DNA of 64,000 nt, taken from positions 3,348,001 through 3,412,000 of the forward strand of contig NZ_CP054932.1 in the NCBI RefSeq assembly GCF_013364275.1, read 5' to 3'. Source of the DNA: Actinomadura sp. NAK00032 (GTDB lineage: Bacteria > Actinomycetota > Actinomycetes > Streptosporangiales > Streptosporangiaceae). The notes beneath the pieces are model-generated. The model was not told where the DNA came from. It did no database searches and saw only the letters and a program-made list of their open reading frames with translations. A program made the translations under genes and the position numbers. Shown piece after piece: positions 9,261 through 19,556 of this stretch; position 1 is the stretch's first letter; the number at the start of each line of letters is the position of its first letter.

Positions 9261-9692
9261 GTGTTCCTCGGCACCCATTCACCGCGCCTCGACGACAAGG
9301 GACGGCTGTTCCTGCCGGCGAAGTACCGCGAGGAGCTGTCGGGGGGATTGGTGATCACGAAGGGCCAGGAACGCTGCCTGTACGTCTTCCCCATGGCGGA
9401 GTTCCAGCGGATTACCGAGGCTCTGCGTGCCGCGCCGGTCACGGAGAAGGCGGTCCGGAGCTACAGCCGGGTCTTCTTCGCCAGCGCCTCCGACGAGGTT
9501 CCGGACAAGCAGGGCCGCGTCACCATTCCTCCGCCCCTGCGCAAGTACGCGGGGCTCACCCGCGACTGCGCGGTCATCGGCGCGAACACGCGCCTGGAGA
9601 TCTGGGACGCCCAGGCATGGGAGACCTACCTGGAGCAGGAGGAGGAGACGTTCTCCGACGTCTCGGAGGAGGTGTTGCCAGGGATCCTCTGA
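9261..9692 (+). CDS. mraZ: Transcriptional regulator MraZ
   Basis: A 143-residue protein, the usual length, made of two SpoVT/AbrB-like halves. The DNA-contact motif [14 protein letters not shown] lies in the first half and [17 protein letters not shown] in the second. MraZ forms ring-shaped oligomers and represses the dcw operon; the repeats it should bind lie just upstream at 9190-9224. The GTG at 9261 ([14 protein letters not shown]) matches the family start, and GGGAGG at 9247-9252 is a good ribosome binding site. It is the first gene of the dcw cluster. Confidence 0.96.
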   Translation: MFLGTHSPRLDDKGRLFLPAKYREELSGGLVITKGQERCLYVFPMAEFQRITEALRAAPVTEKAVRSYSRVFFASASDEVPDKQGRVTIPPPLRKYAGLTRDCAVIGANTRLEIWDAQAWETYLEQEEETFSDVSEEVLPGIL

Positions 9693-9939
9693 GCGAATGA
9701 CTCGTCGGTCCGTTGACCGGCTATGGCCCACGTTCGGCCAGGTCTCCAGCCGCTCTCCGAGCCAGCTGGCGCAGCTTCCCCGGTGCCAGACGGCGACCCC
9801 CCGCGGAAACGCGGTGATCTTCCTCTAGGGCAGCGGATGGGGACCTGGCCGGGCGAGGCCGCCGCCGGGGGCGCGGAACGGTCCGGTCCGGCGATGCCAC
9901 GCAGTCCGCGAGCGAAGTGGCAGTACAGGGGGGTGAACC

Positions 9940-10956
9940 ATGGACGTGGGCGACCACGCGTCCGAGGAGGCCGGCGTGCCCGCCGGCGACCGGGGGCCCG
10001 GCAGCGGCCACGTGCCGGTCATGCTCGGCCGCGTCCTTGAACTCCTCGTCCCCGCCGCCGAGGCGGTGACGGGCCGCGACCCCGTCTACCTGGACGCCAC
10101 GCTCGGCATGGGCGGCCACGCCGAGGCGATGCTGCGCGCCGTCCCGCGGCTGCGGCTGATCGGCCTCGACCGCGACACCCTCGCGCTGGAGCGCTCCGCG
10201 CGCCGGCTCGCCCCGTTCGGCGACCGGGTCGCGCTGGAGCACGCCGTCTACGACGAGATCCCCGCGGTGCTGCGCCGGACCGGCGTGCGCGCGGTGGACG
10301 CCGTCCTGTTCGACCTCGGGGTGTCCTCCCCGCAGCTCGACGAGGCCGACCGCGGCTTCGCCTACTCCTACGACGCGCCGCTCGACATGCGGATGGACCG
10401 CACCCAGCGCCTCACCGCCGCCGAGGTCGTCAACGGCTACCCGCCCGCCGAGCTCGCCCGCATCCTGCGCGAGTACGGCGAGGAGCGGTTCGCCCAGCGG
10501 ATCGCCTCGGCGATCGTCCGCGAGCGCGAGCGCGCCCCGCTGGAGTCCACCCGCAGGCTCGCCGACCTCGTCCGCACCGCCATCCCGGCCGCGACCCGCC
10601 GCACCGGCGGCAACCCGGCCAAGCGCACCTTCCAGGCGCTGCGCATCGAGGTGAACGGCGAGCTCGACAGCTGGCGCCGGGCGCTGCCCGCCGCACTGGA
10701 CGCGCTCCCGGTCGGGGGCCGGGTCGCCGTCCTGTCCTACCACTCCCTCGAGGACCGCATCACCAAGCAGGTCCTCGCCGCCCAGGCGGCCGACACCACC
10801 CCGCCGGACCTGCCCGTCCCGCTGCCCGAGCACGAGCCGAGGTTCCGGCTCCTGACGCGCGGGGCCGAGCTGCCGTCCGACGCGGAGACCACGACCAACC
10901 CACGGGCCGGATCGGTGCGGATGCGCGCCGCGGAGCGGGTCCGGGAGGCGACATGA
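9940..10956 (+). CDS. rsmH: 16S rRNA (cytosine1402-N4)-methyltransferase RsmH
   Basis: A 338-residue methyltransferase (MraW) acting on C1402 in the ribosomal P site. Signatures visible are [13 protein letters not shown], the SAM-binding [45 protein letters not shown], and late in the protein [12 protein letters not shown] and [14 protein letters not shown]. The first 23 residues are an acidic/Gly extension. The ATG at 9940 has the purine-rich GGGGGG ending 7 bases upstream. The 247-bp gap after mraZ has no gene. The 3' end overlaps ftsL as ATGA. Confidence 0.96.
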   Translation: MDVGDHASEEAGVPAGDRGPGSGHVPVMLGRVLELLVPAAEAVTGRDPVYLDATLGMGGHAEAMLRAVPRLRLIGLDRDTLALERSARRLAPFGDRVALEHAVYDEIPAVLRRTGVRAVDAVLFDLGVSSPQLDEADRGFAYSYDAPLDMRMDRTQRLTAAEVVNGYPPAELARILREYGEERFAQRIASAIVRERERAPLESTRRLADLVRTAIPAATRRTGGNPAKRTFQALRIEVNGELDSWRRALPAALDALPVGGRVAVLSYHSLEDRITKQVLAAQAADTTPPDLPVPLPEHEPRFRLLTRGAELPSDAETTTNPRAGSVRMRAAERVREAT

Positions 10957-11657
10957 CGACGACGAGCAGGCGCCCGCCGACCAAGGCGCCCAAGAAGAAG
11001 AGGACGGCGGCGCCGGCGCCCGCGGCGCGGGGCGCGACGGCGACGGCCGCGAAGGCCGCGCCCAAGGCCCCGCCGAAGGCTCCCGCCAAGCCCGCGCCGA
11101 AGACTCCCGCCAAGGCTCCGGCCAAGACCGCGGGCACGGGCAGCGGCAAGGGCACGGCCGCCGCGCCCGCGAAGGCGGCGGGCGGCAAGAAGGCGAAGGC
11201 GGCGGCCCGGTCCCGCCCGGCCGCGGCCGGGCGGGCCGCGCCGCGCGCGCCGTTCGTGCTGCTCATCATCGGGCTGCTCGGCGGCGCGCTGGTGAGCCTG
11301 CTGCTGCTCAACACCGTCCTCGCCGAGGACGCGTTCACCCTGACGCGGCTCCAGCAGAGCAACAAGCAGCTGGAGCAGCAGCGCCAGGCCTACGAGGAGG
11401 AGATCGCCCGCGAGGGCTCCCCGGCGGGGCTGGCGCGCAAGGCCGAGGCGCTCGGCATGAAGGAGGCCGAGGACCCGGCCTTCTTCGACGCCGACACCGG
11501 CCGGCCCGGCGCCGGGAAGATCCGGCCCGTCCCGCAGGCGGCCGCCGCGTCCGCGGGCGCCGCGGGCGTGCTCGGCGTCCCCGGCACCGTGGTGCCCGGC
11601 GACGGCGTGCGGCCGCCGGCCGGCAGCGGCGCGCGGGCCGGGAACGGGACGCCGTGA
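10953..11657 (+). CDS. ftsL: Cell division protein FtsL, with long basic N-terminal tail
   Basis: A 234-residue bitopic protein. Residues 1 to about 97 are almost only Lys, Ala, Pro and Thr (repeated KAPAK-like units). One membrane span follows ([23 protein letters not shown], about 99-121), then a short coiled coil ([23 protein letters not shown]) and the conserved ending ARKAEALGM typical of FtsL/DivIC. Position between rsmH and ftsI fixes the identity better than sequence does. FtsL links FtsQ/FtsB and activates FtsWI at the septum. The cytoplasmic tail is much longer than in E. coli (about 35 residues there). Confidence 0.88.
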   Translation: MTTTSRRPPTKAPKKKRTAAPAPAARGATATAAKAAPKAPPKAPAKPAPKTPAKAPAKTAGTGSGKGTAAAPAKAAGGKKAKAAARSRPAAAGRAAPRAPFVLLIIGLLGGALVSLLLLNTVLAEDAFTLTRLQQSNKQLEQQRQAYEEEIAREGSPAGLARKAEALGMKEAEDPAFFDADTGRPGAGKIRPVPQAAAASAGAAGVLGVPGTVVPGDGVRPPAGSGARAGNGTP

Positions 11658-11688
11658 CGCGGCGCGGCAGCGGGGAGCGGGGGACGAG

Positions 11689-14046
11689 ATGACGAAACGG
11701 CCGGGACCCGGGGCCGCCGGCCCTCCGCCCGGCCGGCGGCGCGGGCCGGACGGCAGGGCCCCCCGGGGCTCGGCCGGGCGGGACGACAAGAGCGGCCCGG
11801 GCGCGGCGCGCGCGTCCGGGCCTCCGGCCGGCGGCAATCCGCGCGCCCCCGGCGTGCGGGCCGACGGCGCGGGGCGGCCGGGCGGCAAGGGCGGCGCGCC
11901 CCGCCGTCCCGCGCGCGGCGGGACGGGCTCGGCCCCCCGCCGGGAGTCGCCGCGCAAGTCCGGAGAGACACCGCGCAAGTCCGGAGAGACGAGGACGGGC
12001 GACCGCAAGGCCCCTTCCAGCAAGGCGCCGGACCGCAAGGCGCCCGGCAGTAAGGCGTCCAGTGGCAAGTCTGCCGCCGGCAAGGCGCCCGATCGCAAGG
12101 CCCCCGGCCGGAAGGCCGCCGACCGCAAGGCGGCTTCGCGCACGGAGCCGCCGAAGGCCGCGTCCACCGGCAGGCCCGCGCGCAAGAAGGCGCCCGCGGG
12201 CACCGCGCCCGGCAAGAGCGCCGCGCGCGCCGGCGGCGGCCCGCGCGGGCCGCGCCCCGGCGGCTCCGGGCCGCGCCCGCCGGGCCGGGGGCCGCGCGCC
12301 CGCGTGCCGTTCAACCGCCGCGACCCGATGAAGCGGCTCAACGTCGGCCTGCTCGCCGTCGCGTTCCTGCTGTCGCTGTTCGCCGGGCGCCTCGTCCAGC
12401 TGCAGACGATCGAGTCCGGCAAGTACACCGCCGAGGCGATGCGCCAGCGGATGCAGGAGATCGAGCTGCCCGCCGTCCGCGGCGACATCACCGACGCCCA
12501 GGGCCACCCCCTCGCCATGACGGTGGAGGCGCGCGCCATCTACGCCGACCCGTCGCTGATCGAGGACGACCGGCGGCAGGCGGTGGTGAACGCGCTCGCG
12601 CCGACGCTCGGCCTGAACCCCGCGACGCTGATGAAGCAGGTCAGCAAGCCCGACACCCGGTTCGTGTACCTGGCGCACGGGGTCCGCCCCGACCAGGCCC
12701 GGCTCATCACCTCCTGGGACCTCCCCGGAATCGGAACTCTTCCGGAATACCGCCGCGAATACCCCAACGACTCGCTCGCCGCGAGCGTCATAGGGTTCGT
12801 GAACGACACGGGCAAGGGCGCCGCCGGCCTGGAGAGCTCCATGAACGACGTGCTCGCCGGCCGCGCGGGCTGGCAGCGGGTGGAGATCAGCCTGGAGGGC
12901 CAGCACATCCCCATGGGCGAGGACCAGAAGCGCCCCTCCGTGCCCGGCCGCGGCGTCCGCCTCACGCTCCAGCGCGACCTGCAGTTCAAGGCGCAGGAGG
13001 CCATCGAGAAGCAGGTCAAGGCGACCAGGGCCGAGAGCGGCAGCGTCGTCGTGATGGACCCGCGCACCGGGAAGATGCTCGCGATGGCGTCGGCGCCCGG
13101 CTTCGACCCGAACGAATACGGCGAGTCCGACCGGTCCCGGTGGGGCAGCCCGCTCGTCCAGGACGCCTACGAGCCCGGCAGCACCGGCAAGGTCATCACG
13201 GCCGCCGCCGTCATGGAGCACGGCGGCGTCACCAAGACCACGCCCTACACCGTGCCCGACAAGATCCAGAAGTACGACGTCGAGTTCCACGACTCGCACC
13301 CGCACCCGCCGGAGCGGCTCACCTTCGCCGGGGTGCTGGCCAAGTCCAGCAACGTCGGCACCATCATGGCCAGCGAGAGCATCAGCCCCCAGCAGCTCTA
13401 CGGGACGCTCCGCGACTTCGGGTTCGGGCAGCGGACCGGCCTGCCGCTGCCCGGCGAGACGTCCGGCCTGCTGCCGCCGCCCGCCAAGTGGTCGGGCACC
13501 GACCGGTACTCGATCGCGTTCGGGCAGACGGCGTCGGTGAACGCGGTGCAGATGGCGAGCGTGTACGCGACCATCGCCAACGGCGGCGTCCGGGTCGCGC
13601 CCACCCTGGTCGAGGGCACGGTCGGCGAGGACGACGCGTTCACGCCCGCCCCGGCGCCCGCGCGCAAGCAGGTCATCAGCGCCAAGACGGCCCGTGACAT
13701 CAGCGACATGCTGGAGGGCGTCACCACCGACGAGGGCACCGCCCCCAAGGCCCAGATCCCGGGCTACCGCGTCGCCGGCAAGACCGGGACGGCCGAGAAC
13801 GTCAACCCGCGCTGCGGCTGCTACAAGGGCGGCGGCTACACCGCGTCCTTCGCGGGATTCGCCCCGGCGGACGACCCGCGGCTCGTCGTGCAGGTCGTCC
13901 TGCGGAACCCGCAGCGCGGCAGCCACTATGGTGGCGTTGCGGCCGCTCCGGTCTTCAAGGACGTGATGAGCTTCGCGCTGCAGTCCGAGAAGATCCCGCC
14001 GACGGGGAGCCGACCGCCGATCATCCAGATCCACGCCCGAGACTGA
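11689..14046 (+). CDS. ftsI: Septal peptidoglycan transpeptidase FtsI (PBP3/PBP2B class)
   Basis: A 785-residue class B penicillin-binding protein. Residues 1 to about 210 are a cytoplasmic tail rich in Gly, Pro, Arg and Lys with many DRKAP/SKAP-like units. One membrane span (LNVGLLAVAFLLSLFAGRLVQL) follows, then the pedestal domain and the transpeptidase. All three catalytic motifs are present: STGK (S498-K501), SSN (553-555) and KTGT (698-701). It crosslinks septal peptidoglycan with FtsW. The tail is unusually long for the family; ATG 11689 follows GGGGGACGAG, and the tail keeps strong coding composition, so I believe it is real. Confidence 0.93.
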   Translation: MTKRPGPGAAGPPPGRRRGPDGRAPRGSAGRDDKSGPGAARASGPPAGGNPRAPGVRADGAGRPGGKGGAPRRPARGGTGSAPRRESPRKSGETPRKSGETRTGDRKAPSSKAPDRKAPGSKASSGKSAAGKAPDRKAPGRKAADRKAASRTEPPKAASTGRPARKKAPAGTAPGKSAARAGGGPRGPRPGGSGPRPPGRGPRARVPFNRRDPMKRLNVGLLAVAFLLSLFAGRLVQLQTIESGKYTAEAMRQRMQEIELPAVRGDITDAQGHPLAMTVEARAIYADPSLIEDDRRQAVVNALAPTLGLNPATLMKQVSKPDTRFVYLAHGVRPDQARLITSWDLPGIGTLPEYRREYPNDSLAASVIGFVNDTGKGAAGLESSMNDVLAGRAGWQRVEISLEGQHIPMGEDQKRPSVPGRGVRLTLQRDLQFKAQEAIEKQVKATRAESGSVVVMDPRTGKMLAMASAPGFDPNEYGESDRSRWGSPLVQDAYEPGSTGKVITAAAVMEHGGVTKTTPYTVPDKIQKYDVEFHDSHPHPPERLTFAGVLAKSSNVGTIMASESISPQQLYGTLRDFGFGQRTGLPLPGETSGLLPPPAKWSGTDRYSIAFGQTASVNAVQMASVYATIANGGVRVAPTLVEGTVGEDDAFTPAPAPARKQVISAKTARDISDMLEGVTTDEGTAPKAQIPGYRVAGKTGTAENVNPRCGCYKGGGYTASFAGFAPADDPRLVVQVVLRNPQRGSHYGGVAAAPVFKDVMSFALQSEKIPPTGSRPPIIQIHARD

Positions 14047-14070
14047 GCGCAGCGAGTACCCTCCTCGCCT

Positions 14071-15663
14071 GTGAGTCCACCACCCGTGTCCCACCAGTCC
14101 CGTTCCGCGAGCACCGAAAGAACAGCCATGCGTCCGACCACCAATCCGGCCCGTCCGCTGAGCGGGCTCGCGGAGCTCCTCGGGATCGAAGGGGACGGAC
14201 GGGACGGCACGTCGGTCACGGGCATCACGCACGACTCGCGGGCGGTGCGCCCCGGCGACGTCTACGCGGCGCTGCCCGGCGCCCGCGCGCACGGCGCCCA
14301 GTTCGCCGGGCAGGCCGCCGACGCGGGCGCGGCCGCGGTCCTCACCGACCCGGCCGGGTACGACCGGGCGGCGGCGTCGGGCCTGCCGGTCCTGGTGGTC
14401 GCCGACGTCCGCGCGCGGCTCGGCGAGGCCGCCGCCTGGGTCTACGGCGAGCCGGGGCGCGACATCACGCTCATCGGCGTCACCGGCACCAGCGGCAAGA
14501 CCACCACCGTGTTCCTGGTGGACGCGGGCCTGCGCGCCGCCGGGATCGAGACGGGCCTGGTCGGCGGCGTCGAGATCCGGGTGGGCGGCGAGGTGGTGCC
14601 GAGCGCGCTGACGACGCCGGAGTCGACCGACCTGCACGCGCTGCTGGCGATGATGCGCGAGCGCGGCGTCGGCGCCGCCGCGATGGAGGTGTCCAGCCAC
14701 GCGCTCGTGCAGGGCCGTGTCGGCGGCGCCCGCTACGAGGTCGCGGTGTTCACGAACCTCTCCCAGGACCACCTCGACTACCACCCGACCATGCAGGACT
14801 ACTTCCTGGCGAAGGCGCGGCTGTTCACGCCCGAGTACTCCCGCGTCGGCGTGGTCAACCTCGACGACCACTACGGCCGGGAGCTGCTGGAGATCGCCGC
14901 GGTGCCGACGACGACGTTCTCCCCGTCCGGGGACCCGGCGGCCGACTGGCGCGCCGAGGACGTGCGCGTCGGCGCCGACGGCAGCGTGTTCCGCGTCGTC
15001 GGGCCGGGCGGCGTCGAGGCGGACGCGCAGGTCCGGCTTGCCGGGCCGTTCAACGTCGCCAACGCGCTCGCCGCGATCGTGGCGCTGGTCGAGGCCGGCA
15101 TCACGCTGCAGGCGGCCGTCCGCGGCGTCGGCGCGCTGCCCGGCGTCCCCGGCCGGCTGGAGCGCGTCGACGAGGGCCAGGACTTCGTCACCCTCGTCGA
15201 CTACTCGCACAAGCCGGGCGCGGTCGAGGCCGTGCTGACCGCGTTGCGGCCCGTCACCGAGGGCGAGCTCACGGTGGTGCTCGGCTGCGGCGGCGACCGC
15301 GACCGCGGCAAGCGGCCGCTCATGGGGGAGGCCGCCGCGCGGCTGGCCGACATGGCGTATTTCACCAACGACAACCCGCGGTCCGAAGATCCACTGGCCA
15401 TCCTCGCCGCTATGGTCGAGGGCGGGCTCAAGGTGCCCCAGCCCGAGCGCGCGCACATCGTCGTGGAGCCCGACCGCGCCGCCGCGATCGGGCTGGCCGT
15501 CGGCCGGGCCCGCCGCGGCGACGTCGTCGTCGTCGCGGGCAAGGGCCACGAGCAGGGGCAGAGCGTGGCGGGCGAGACCCATCCGTTCGACGACCGCGAG
15601 GTCGTCCGCGCGGCGCTGCGGCGCCGGAGACAAGGGACTAGAGGGGACGGGACGCAGGCGTGA
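14071..15663 (+). CDS. murE: UDP-MurNAc-tripeptide synthetase MurE
   Basis: A 530-residue Mur ligase that adds residue 3 to UDP-MurNAc-L-Ala-D-Glu. Order of domains is UMP-binding (THDSRAVRPGDVYAALPG), central ATPase with GVTGTSGKTTT and the lysine-bearing segment FTNLSQDHLDYH, and C-terminal domain with DNPRSEDP. The DNPR motif is the known mark of meso-diaminopimelate-adding enzymes, so the wall should be DAP-type. Start is uncertain: GTG 14071 lies 8 bases after a TACCCT; ATG 14128 (MRPTTNPARPLSG) would remove 19 poorly conserved residues. The 3' end overlaps murF as GTGA. Confidence 0.94.
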   Translation: MSPPPVSHQSRSASTERTAMRPTTNPARPLSGLAELLGIEGDGRDGTSVTGITHDSRAVRPGDVYAALPGARAHGAQFAGQAADAGAAAVLTDPAGYDRAAASGLPVLVVADVRARLGEAAAWVYGEPGRDITLIGVTGTSGKTTTVFLVDAGLRAAGIETGLVGGVEIRVGGEVVPSALTTPESTDLHALLAMMRERGVGAAAMEVSSHALVQGRVGGARYEVAVFTNLSQDHLDYHPTMQDYFLAKARLFTPEYSRVGVVNLDDHYGRELLEIAAVPTTTFSPSGDPAADWRAEDVRVGADGSVFRVVGPGGVEADAQVRLAGPFNVANALAAIVALVEAGITLQAAVRGVGALPGVPGRLERVDEGQDFVTLVDYSHKPGAVEAVLTALRPVTEGELTVVLGCGGDRDRGKRPLMGEAAARLADMAYFTNDNPRSEDPLAILAAMVEGGLKVPQPERAHIVVEPDRAAAIGLAVGRARRGDVVVVAGKGHEQGQSVAGETHPFDDREVVRAALRRRRQGTRGDGTQA

Positions 15664-17042
15664 TCCCACTTCCGCTGGCGACGATCGCGGAGATCACGGG
15701 AGGCGCCCTTCACGGGCCGCCGGACGTCGTGGTGAGCGGTCCCGTGGTCATCGACTCCCGCGCCGTGGAGCCCGGGGCGCTGTTCGCGGCGTTCAAGGGC
15801 GAGCGCGCGGACGGGCACGACTTCGCCGCCGGGGCGCTGGCCGCCGGGGCCGCCGCGGTGCTGGCGCAGCGCCCGGTCGAGGGGCCGTGCGTGGTCGCCC
15901 CCGACGTCCAGGAGGCGCTCGGGCGGCTGGCCGGGGGCGTGCTGGAGCGGCTCCCGGACCTCACGGTCATCGCGGTGACCGGCTCGGCCGGCAAGACCTC
16001 CACCAAGGACCTCATCGCGCAGGTGGTGGGCCGCGCCGGCCCGACGGTGCACCCGCCCGGCTCGTTCAACAACGAGATCGGGCTGCCGCTGACCGCGCTG
16101 CGCGCCGACGCCGGCACCCGCCACCTCGTCCTGGAGATGGGCGCCCGCGGCATCGGCCATATCGCCTACCTGACCGGGATCGCGCGGCCCGACGTCGGGG
16201 TGGTGCTGAACGTCGGCACCGCGCACGTCGGGGAGTTCGGCGGCCGGGAGAACATCGCCCGCGCCAAGGGCGAGATCGTCGAGGCGGTGCCGCCGGGCGG
16301 GACGGCCGTGCTGAACGCCGACGACCCGCTGGTCGCCGCGATGGCGTCCCGCACCCGGGGCGAGGTCGTCACGTTCGGCCGCGGCCCGGACGCGGTCGTC
16401 CGCGCGACCGGCGAGACGCTCGACGAGCAGGGCCGCGCCCGGTTCACCCTCGTCACCCCGGAGGGGGCGGCGCCGGTCGCGCTGCGCCTGCACGGGTCGC
16501 ACGCCGTCCCGAACGCGCTCGCCGCGGCCGCCGCCGCGCGCGCCGCCGGGCTGGCGCCGGACGCGGTCGCCGAGGCGCTGTCGGCAGCGGTGCCGGTCAG
16601 CCGGTGGCGGATGGAGGTCACCGAGCGGCCCGACGGGGTGACCGTGGTGAACGACGCCTACAACGCCAACCCCGACTCGACGCTCGCCGCGCTCGACGTG
16701 CTGGTCCACATGGCCCGCGGGCGGCGCGCCTTCGCGGTGCTGGGGGAGATGGCCGAACTCGGCGCCTCCTCCGTGGCGGAACATGCCAAGATCGGGCAGC
16801 ATGTCGCGCGCAGCGGGATCGCCGGGCTCGTGGTGGTCGGCGCGAATGCGGCGGCGATGGCCGAAGGGGCCGGGCAGGTGGCCTCATGGACGGGAGAGTG
16901 CGTACAGGTGGATGACGTCGGCGCGGCGGTGGCCGCGCTCAGCGAGCGGCTCGCGCCGCGGGACGTCGTGCTGGTGAAGGGCTCGCGCGTGGCCGGGCTG
17001 GAACGGGTGGCCGAGGCGCTGCTGGCGGAGGCCGCCCGATGA
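15660..17042 (+). CDS. murF: UDP-MurNAc-pentapeptide synthetase MurF
   Basis: A 460-residue Mur ligase that attaches D-Ala-D-Ala to the tripeptide. It has the N-terminal substrate domain ([26 protein letters not shown]), the ATP loop [12 protein letters not shown], the metal-site segment [10 protein letters not shown] and the C-terminal [10 protein letters not shown] motif typical of MurF. The GTG start at 15660 overlaps the murE stop, and the ATGA at its end overlaps mraY, so the genes are translationally coupled. No ddl gene for D-Ala-D-Ala is present in this window. Confidence 0.95.
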   Translation: MIPLPLATIAEITGGALHGPPDVVVSGPVVIDSRAVEPGALFAAFKGERADGHDFAAGALAAGAAAVLAQRPVEGPCVVAPDVQEALGRLAGGVLERLPDLTVIAVTGSAGKTSTKDLIAQVVGRAGPTVHPPGSFNNEIGLPLTALRADAGTRHLVLEMGARGIGHIAYLTGIARPDVGVVLNVGTAHVGEFGGRENIARAKGEIVEAVPPGGTAVLNADDPLVAAMASRTRGEVVTFGRGPDAVVRATGETLDEQGRARFTLVTPEGAAPVALRLHGSHAVPNALAAAAAARAAGLAPDAVAEALSAAVPVSRWRMEVTERPDGVTVVNDAYNANPDSTLAALDVLVHMARGRRAFAVLGEMAELGASSVAEHAKIGQHVARSGIAGLVVVGANAAAMAEGAGQVASWTGECVQVDDVGAAVAALSERLAPRDVVLVKGSRVAGLERVAEALLAEAAR

Positions 17043-18097
17043 CCAACATCATCATCGCCGCGGGGATCGCGCTGGTCTTCGTGGTGGTCGGCACGCCGGT
17101 GTGGATCCGGATCGTCAACCGGCTCGGCTACGGACAGATGATCCGCGACGAGGGCCCCGAGGCGCACCTCAAGAAGCGCGGCACCCCCACGATGGGCGGG
17201 GCGGTCTTCATCGTCGGCGCGCTCGTCGGCTACGCCGCGGCGCACCTGGTCACCGGCGAGGAGCCGACGATCTCCGGCGTGCTCGTGCTGTTCCTGATGA
17301 CGGGCCTCGGGCTCGTCGGCTTCGTCGACGACTACATCAAGGTGTTCAAGCAGCGCAGCCTCGGCCTGCGCAGCGGCGCCAAGATGGTCGGGATCATCCT
17401 CGTCGGCGTCGTGTTCGCCGTCGGGTCGCTGAACTTCCCCAACGGCTACGACGTCACCCCCGCCGACCCCCACCTGTCCTTCCTGCGCGACTTCGGCCCC
17501 TCGATCGGCCCGTACCTGTTCGTGCTGTGGGCGCTGCTGCTCATCGCGGCGATGTCCAACGGCGTGAACCTCACCGACGGGCTGGACGGCCTCGCCGCGG
17601 GCCCGGCCGGCATGGTGCTGGCCGCCTACGTGATCATCGGCAACTGGCAGCTGCGCAACAGCTGCGCCGCCGCCCTCGCCCCCAACTGCTACAGCGTCCG
17701 CGACCCCCTCGACCTCGCGGTGGTCGCCGCGGCCGTGCTCGGCGGCGTGTTCGGTTTCCTGTGGTGGAACGCCCCGCCCGCGAAGATCTTCATGGGCGAC
17801 ACCGGCTCGCTGGCGCTCGGCGGCGTGCTGGTCGGCCTCGCGATCCTCACCCGCACCCAGTTCCTGCTCGCGATCCTCTGCGGCCTCATCGTGATGATCA
17901 CGCTGTCGGTGATGATCCAGGTCGGCGGGTTCAAGATGACCGGGAAACGGGTGTTCAAGATGGCCCCGCTGCAGCACCACTTCGAGCTGTCCGGCTGGGC
18001 CGAGACCACGATCGTCGTGCGCTTCTGGCTGATGTCCGCACTGTTCACCGCGGCCGGGCTCGGCCTGTTCTACCTGGAATGGATGCCGAAGAAGTGA
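17039..18097 (+). CDS. mraY: Phospho-MurNAc-pentapeptide translocase MraY
   Basis: A 352-residue polytopic enzyme that moves phospho-MurNAc-pentapeptide onto undecaprenyl phosphate to make lipid I. About ten membrane spans are evident. Catalytic signatures are GTPTMGG, the DD pair in [19 protein letters not shown], and the cytoplasmic loop with PLQHHFEL. Length is typical (E. coli about 360). It overlaps murF and murD by four bases each side, in keeping with a tightly packed operon. Confidence 0.97.
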   Translation: MTNIIIAAGIALVFVVVGTPVWIRIVNRLGYGQMIRDEGPEAHLKKRGTPTMGGAVFIVGALVGYAAAHLVTGEEPTISGVLVLFLMTGLGLVGFVDDYIKVFKQRSLGLRSGAKMVGIILVGVVFAVGSLNFPNGYDVTPADPHLSFLRDFGPSIGPYLFVLWALLLIAAMSNGVNLTDGLDGLAAGPAGMVLAAYVIIGNWQLRNSCAAALAPNCYSVRDPLDLAVVAAAVLGGVFGFLWWNAPPAKIFMGDTGSLALGGVLVGLAILTRTQFLLAILCGLIVMITLSVMIQVGGFKMTGKRVFKMAPLQHHFELSGWAETTIVVRFWLMSALFTAAGLGLFYLEWMPKK

Positions 18098-19554
18098 ACC
18101 AGCCCTGGGACGGCCTGCCGGTGTGCGTGGCCGGGCTCGGCGTGTCCGGCCGCGCCGCCGCGCGCGTCCTCGCCGGCCGCGGCGCCCGCGTCACGATCGT
18201 GGACGCCCGCGACGGCGACGAACAGCGCGGCCACGCCGCCGAGCTGGCGGCCCGCGGGGTCGCCGTGCGGCTCGGCGACGGCGAGCGCCTTCCCGAGGGC
18301 ACCGAACTGGTCGTGACCTCGCCCGGCTGGCGGCCGGACGTGCCGCTGCTCGCCGCGGCCGCCGCCGCGGGCATCGAGATCATCGGCGAGGTGGAGCTGG
18401 CCTGGCGGCTGCGCGGGCCGGACGCCGCGCCGTGGCTGGCCATCACCGGGACGGACGGCAAGACCACCGTCGTCCGCATGCTGGCCTGCATGCTCACCGC
18501 CGCCGGGCACAAGGCCCTCGCGGTCGGCAACGTGGGCACCCCGATCGTGGAGGCCATAGGGGGTTCCGGGGGGTCTGGGGGGTCGCCCCCCCAGGAAGAG
18601 CACAGCGAGCCGTACGACGTTCTCGCGGTGGAGCTGTCGAGCTACCAGCTGCACTGGTCCAGCTCGCTCGCGCCGGAGGCGGCCGTCGTGCTGAACGTCG
18701 CCCCCGACCACCTCGACTGGCACGGCACCATGGACGCCTACGTCGGCGCCAAGGGCAAGATCTACGCGCCGGGCACCGTCGCGGTCTACAACGCCGACGA
18801 CGACACCTCCGCGGCGCTCGCCGAACGCGCCGAGGGCGTCCGCGGCCGGGTCGGGTTCACCCTCCGGGTGCCGCGCCCCGGCGAGCTCGGCGTCGTCGAG
18901 GACCTCCTGGTCGACCGGGCCCTCACCGACGACCCCGCGCACCACGCCGCCGAGCTGGCCGCGCTGGAGGACGTCCGCCCGTACGCGCCGCACAACGTCG
19001 CGAACGCGCTGGCCGCCGCCGCGCTGGCGCGCGCGTTCGGGGTGCCGCCGGAGGCGGTCCGCGCGGGCCTGCGGGCGTTCGTCCCGGACCCGCACCGCAT
19101 CCAGCACGTCGCCGACGTCGCCGGCGTCGCCTACGTCAACGACTCCAAGGCCACCCAGCCGCACGCCGCCGCCGCGTCCCTCGCCGCCTACGAGCCCGTC
19201 GTGTGGATCGCCGGGGGCCTGCTCAAGGGGCTGGACGTCGACGACCTCGTGCGCTCGTGCGCCGCGCGGCTGCGCGGCGTGGTGCTGATGGGGCGCGACC
19301 GGCACCGGATCGCGGAGGCACTCGCGCGACACGCCCCGGATGTCCCCGTCGTCGACGTCTCCGACACCGACACTGGGGCCATGGAACGCGTCGTCAACGA
19401 AGCCTCCGCCCTCGCCCGCCCCGGGGACACCGTGCTCCTCGCGCCCGTCGGGGCGTCCTTCGACATGTTCGCCAACTACCCGGCCCGCGGCGAGGCGTTC
19501 ATCGCGGCCGTCGAACGCCTCGCCGGGGCGGCCGGCGCCGGGGCGGCCGAGTAG
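18094..19554 (+). CDS. murD: UDP-MurNAc-L-Ala-D-Glu ligase MurD, with internal Gly/Ser insert
   Basis: A 486-residue Mur ligase that adds D-Glu to UDP-MurNAc-L-Ala. Visible are the N-terminal Rossmann domain ([17 protein letters not shown]), the ATP loop [37 protein letters not shown] and the C-terminal [15 protein letters not shown]. Residues about 156-172 ([17 protein letters not shown]) have no counterpart that I recall in other MurD proteins. They are encoded by a GC-palindrome repeat sitting between the conserved NVGTPIVEA and [13 protein letters not shown] segments. The frame is kept, so the enzyme is probably active. GTG 18094 overlaps the mraY stop. Confidence 0.94.
   Translation: MNQPWDGLPVCVAGLGVSGRAAARVLAGRGARVTIVDARDGDEQRGHAAELAARGVAVRLGDGERLPEGTELVVTSPGWRPDVPLLAAAAAAGIEIIGEVELAWRLRGPDAAPWLAITGTDGKTTVVRMLACMLTAAGHKALAVGNVGTPIVEAIGGSGGSGGSPPQEEHSEPYDVLAVELSSYQLHWSSSLAPEAAVVLNVAPDHLDWHGTMDAYVGAKGKIYAPGTVAVYNADDDTSAALAERAEGVRGRVGFTLRVPRPGELGVVEDLLVDRALTDDPAHHAAELAALEDVRPYAPHNVANALAAAALARAFGVPPEAVRAGLRAFVPDPHRIQHVADVAGVAYVNDSKATQPHAAAASLAAYEPVVWIAGGLLKGLDVDDLVRSCAARLRGVVLMGRDRHRIAEALARHAPDVPVVDVSDTDTGAMERVVNEASALARPGDTVLLAPVGASFDMFANYPARGEAFIAAVERLAGAAGAGAAE
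18556..18607. repeat. GC-palindrome repeat inserted in frame in murD
   Basis: The sequence contains GGGGGTTCC, then a hairpin CTGGGGGG-TCGC-CCCCCCAG (18577-18596), then AAGAGCACAGC. This has the same order of blocks as the end of the 174-bp units (GGGGGTTCCA, GGGG-TCGC-CCCC, GGGCAAACACAGC) and as the reverse complement of hairpin 1 of the elements at 302 and 53459. It therefore looks like a related repeat that entered a coding region without shifting the frame. Confidence 0.75.
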
Positions 19555-19556
19555 CC

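Noticed and set aside
11335..15669. A 1444-codon open frame on the minus strand across ftsI and murE
   Set aside because: It lies opposite genes with complete catalytic motifs, its product is low-complexity (Arg, Gly, Val, Asp-rich), and long antisense frames are expected in DNA with GC-saturated third positions.
18556..18607. Frameshift or disruption of murD
   Set aside because: The insertion keeps the reading frame and all MurD motifs downstream are intact, so the gene is not called a pseudogene.
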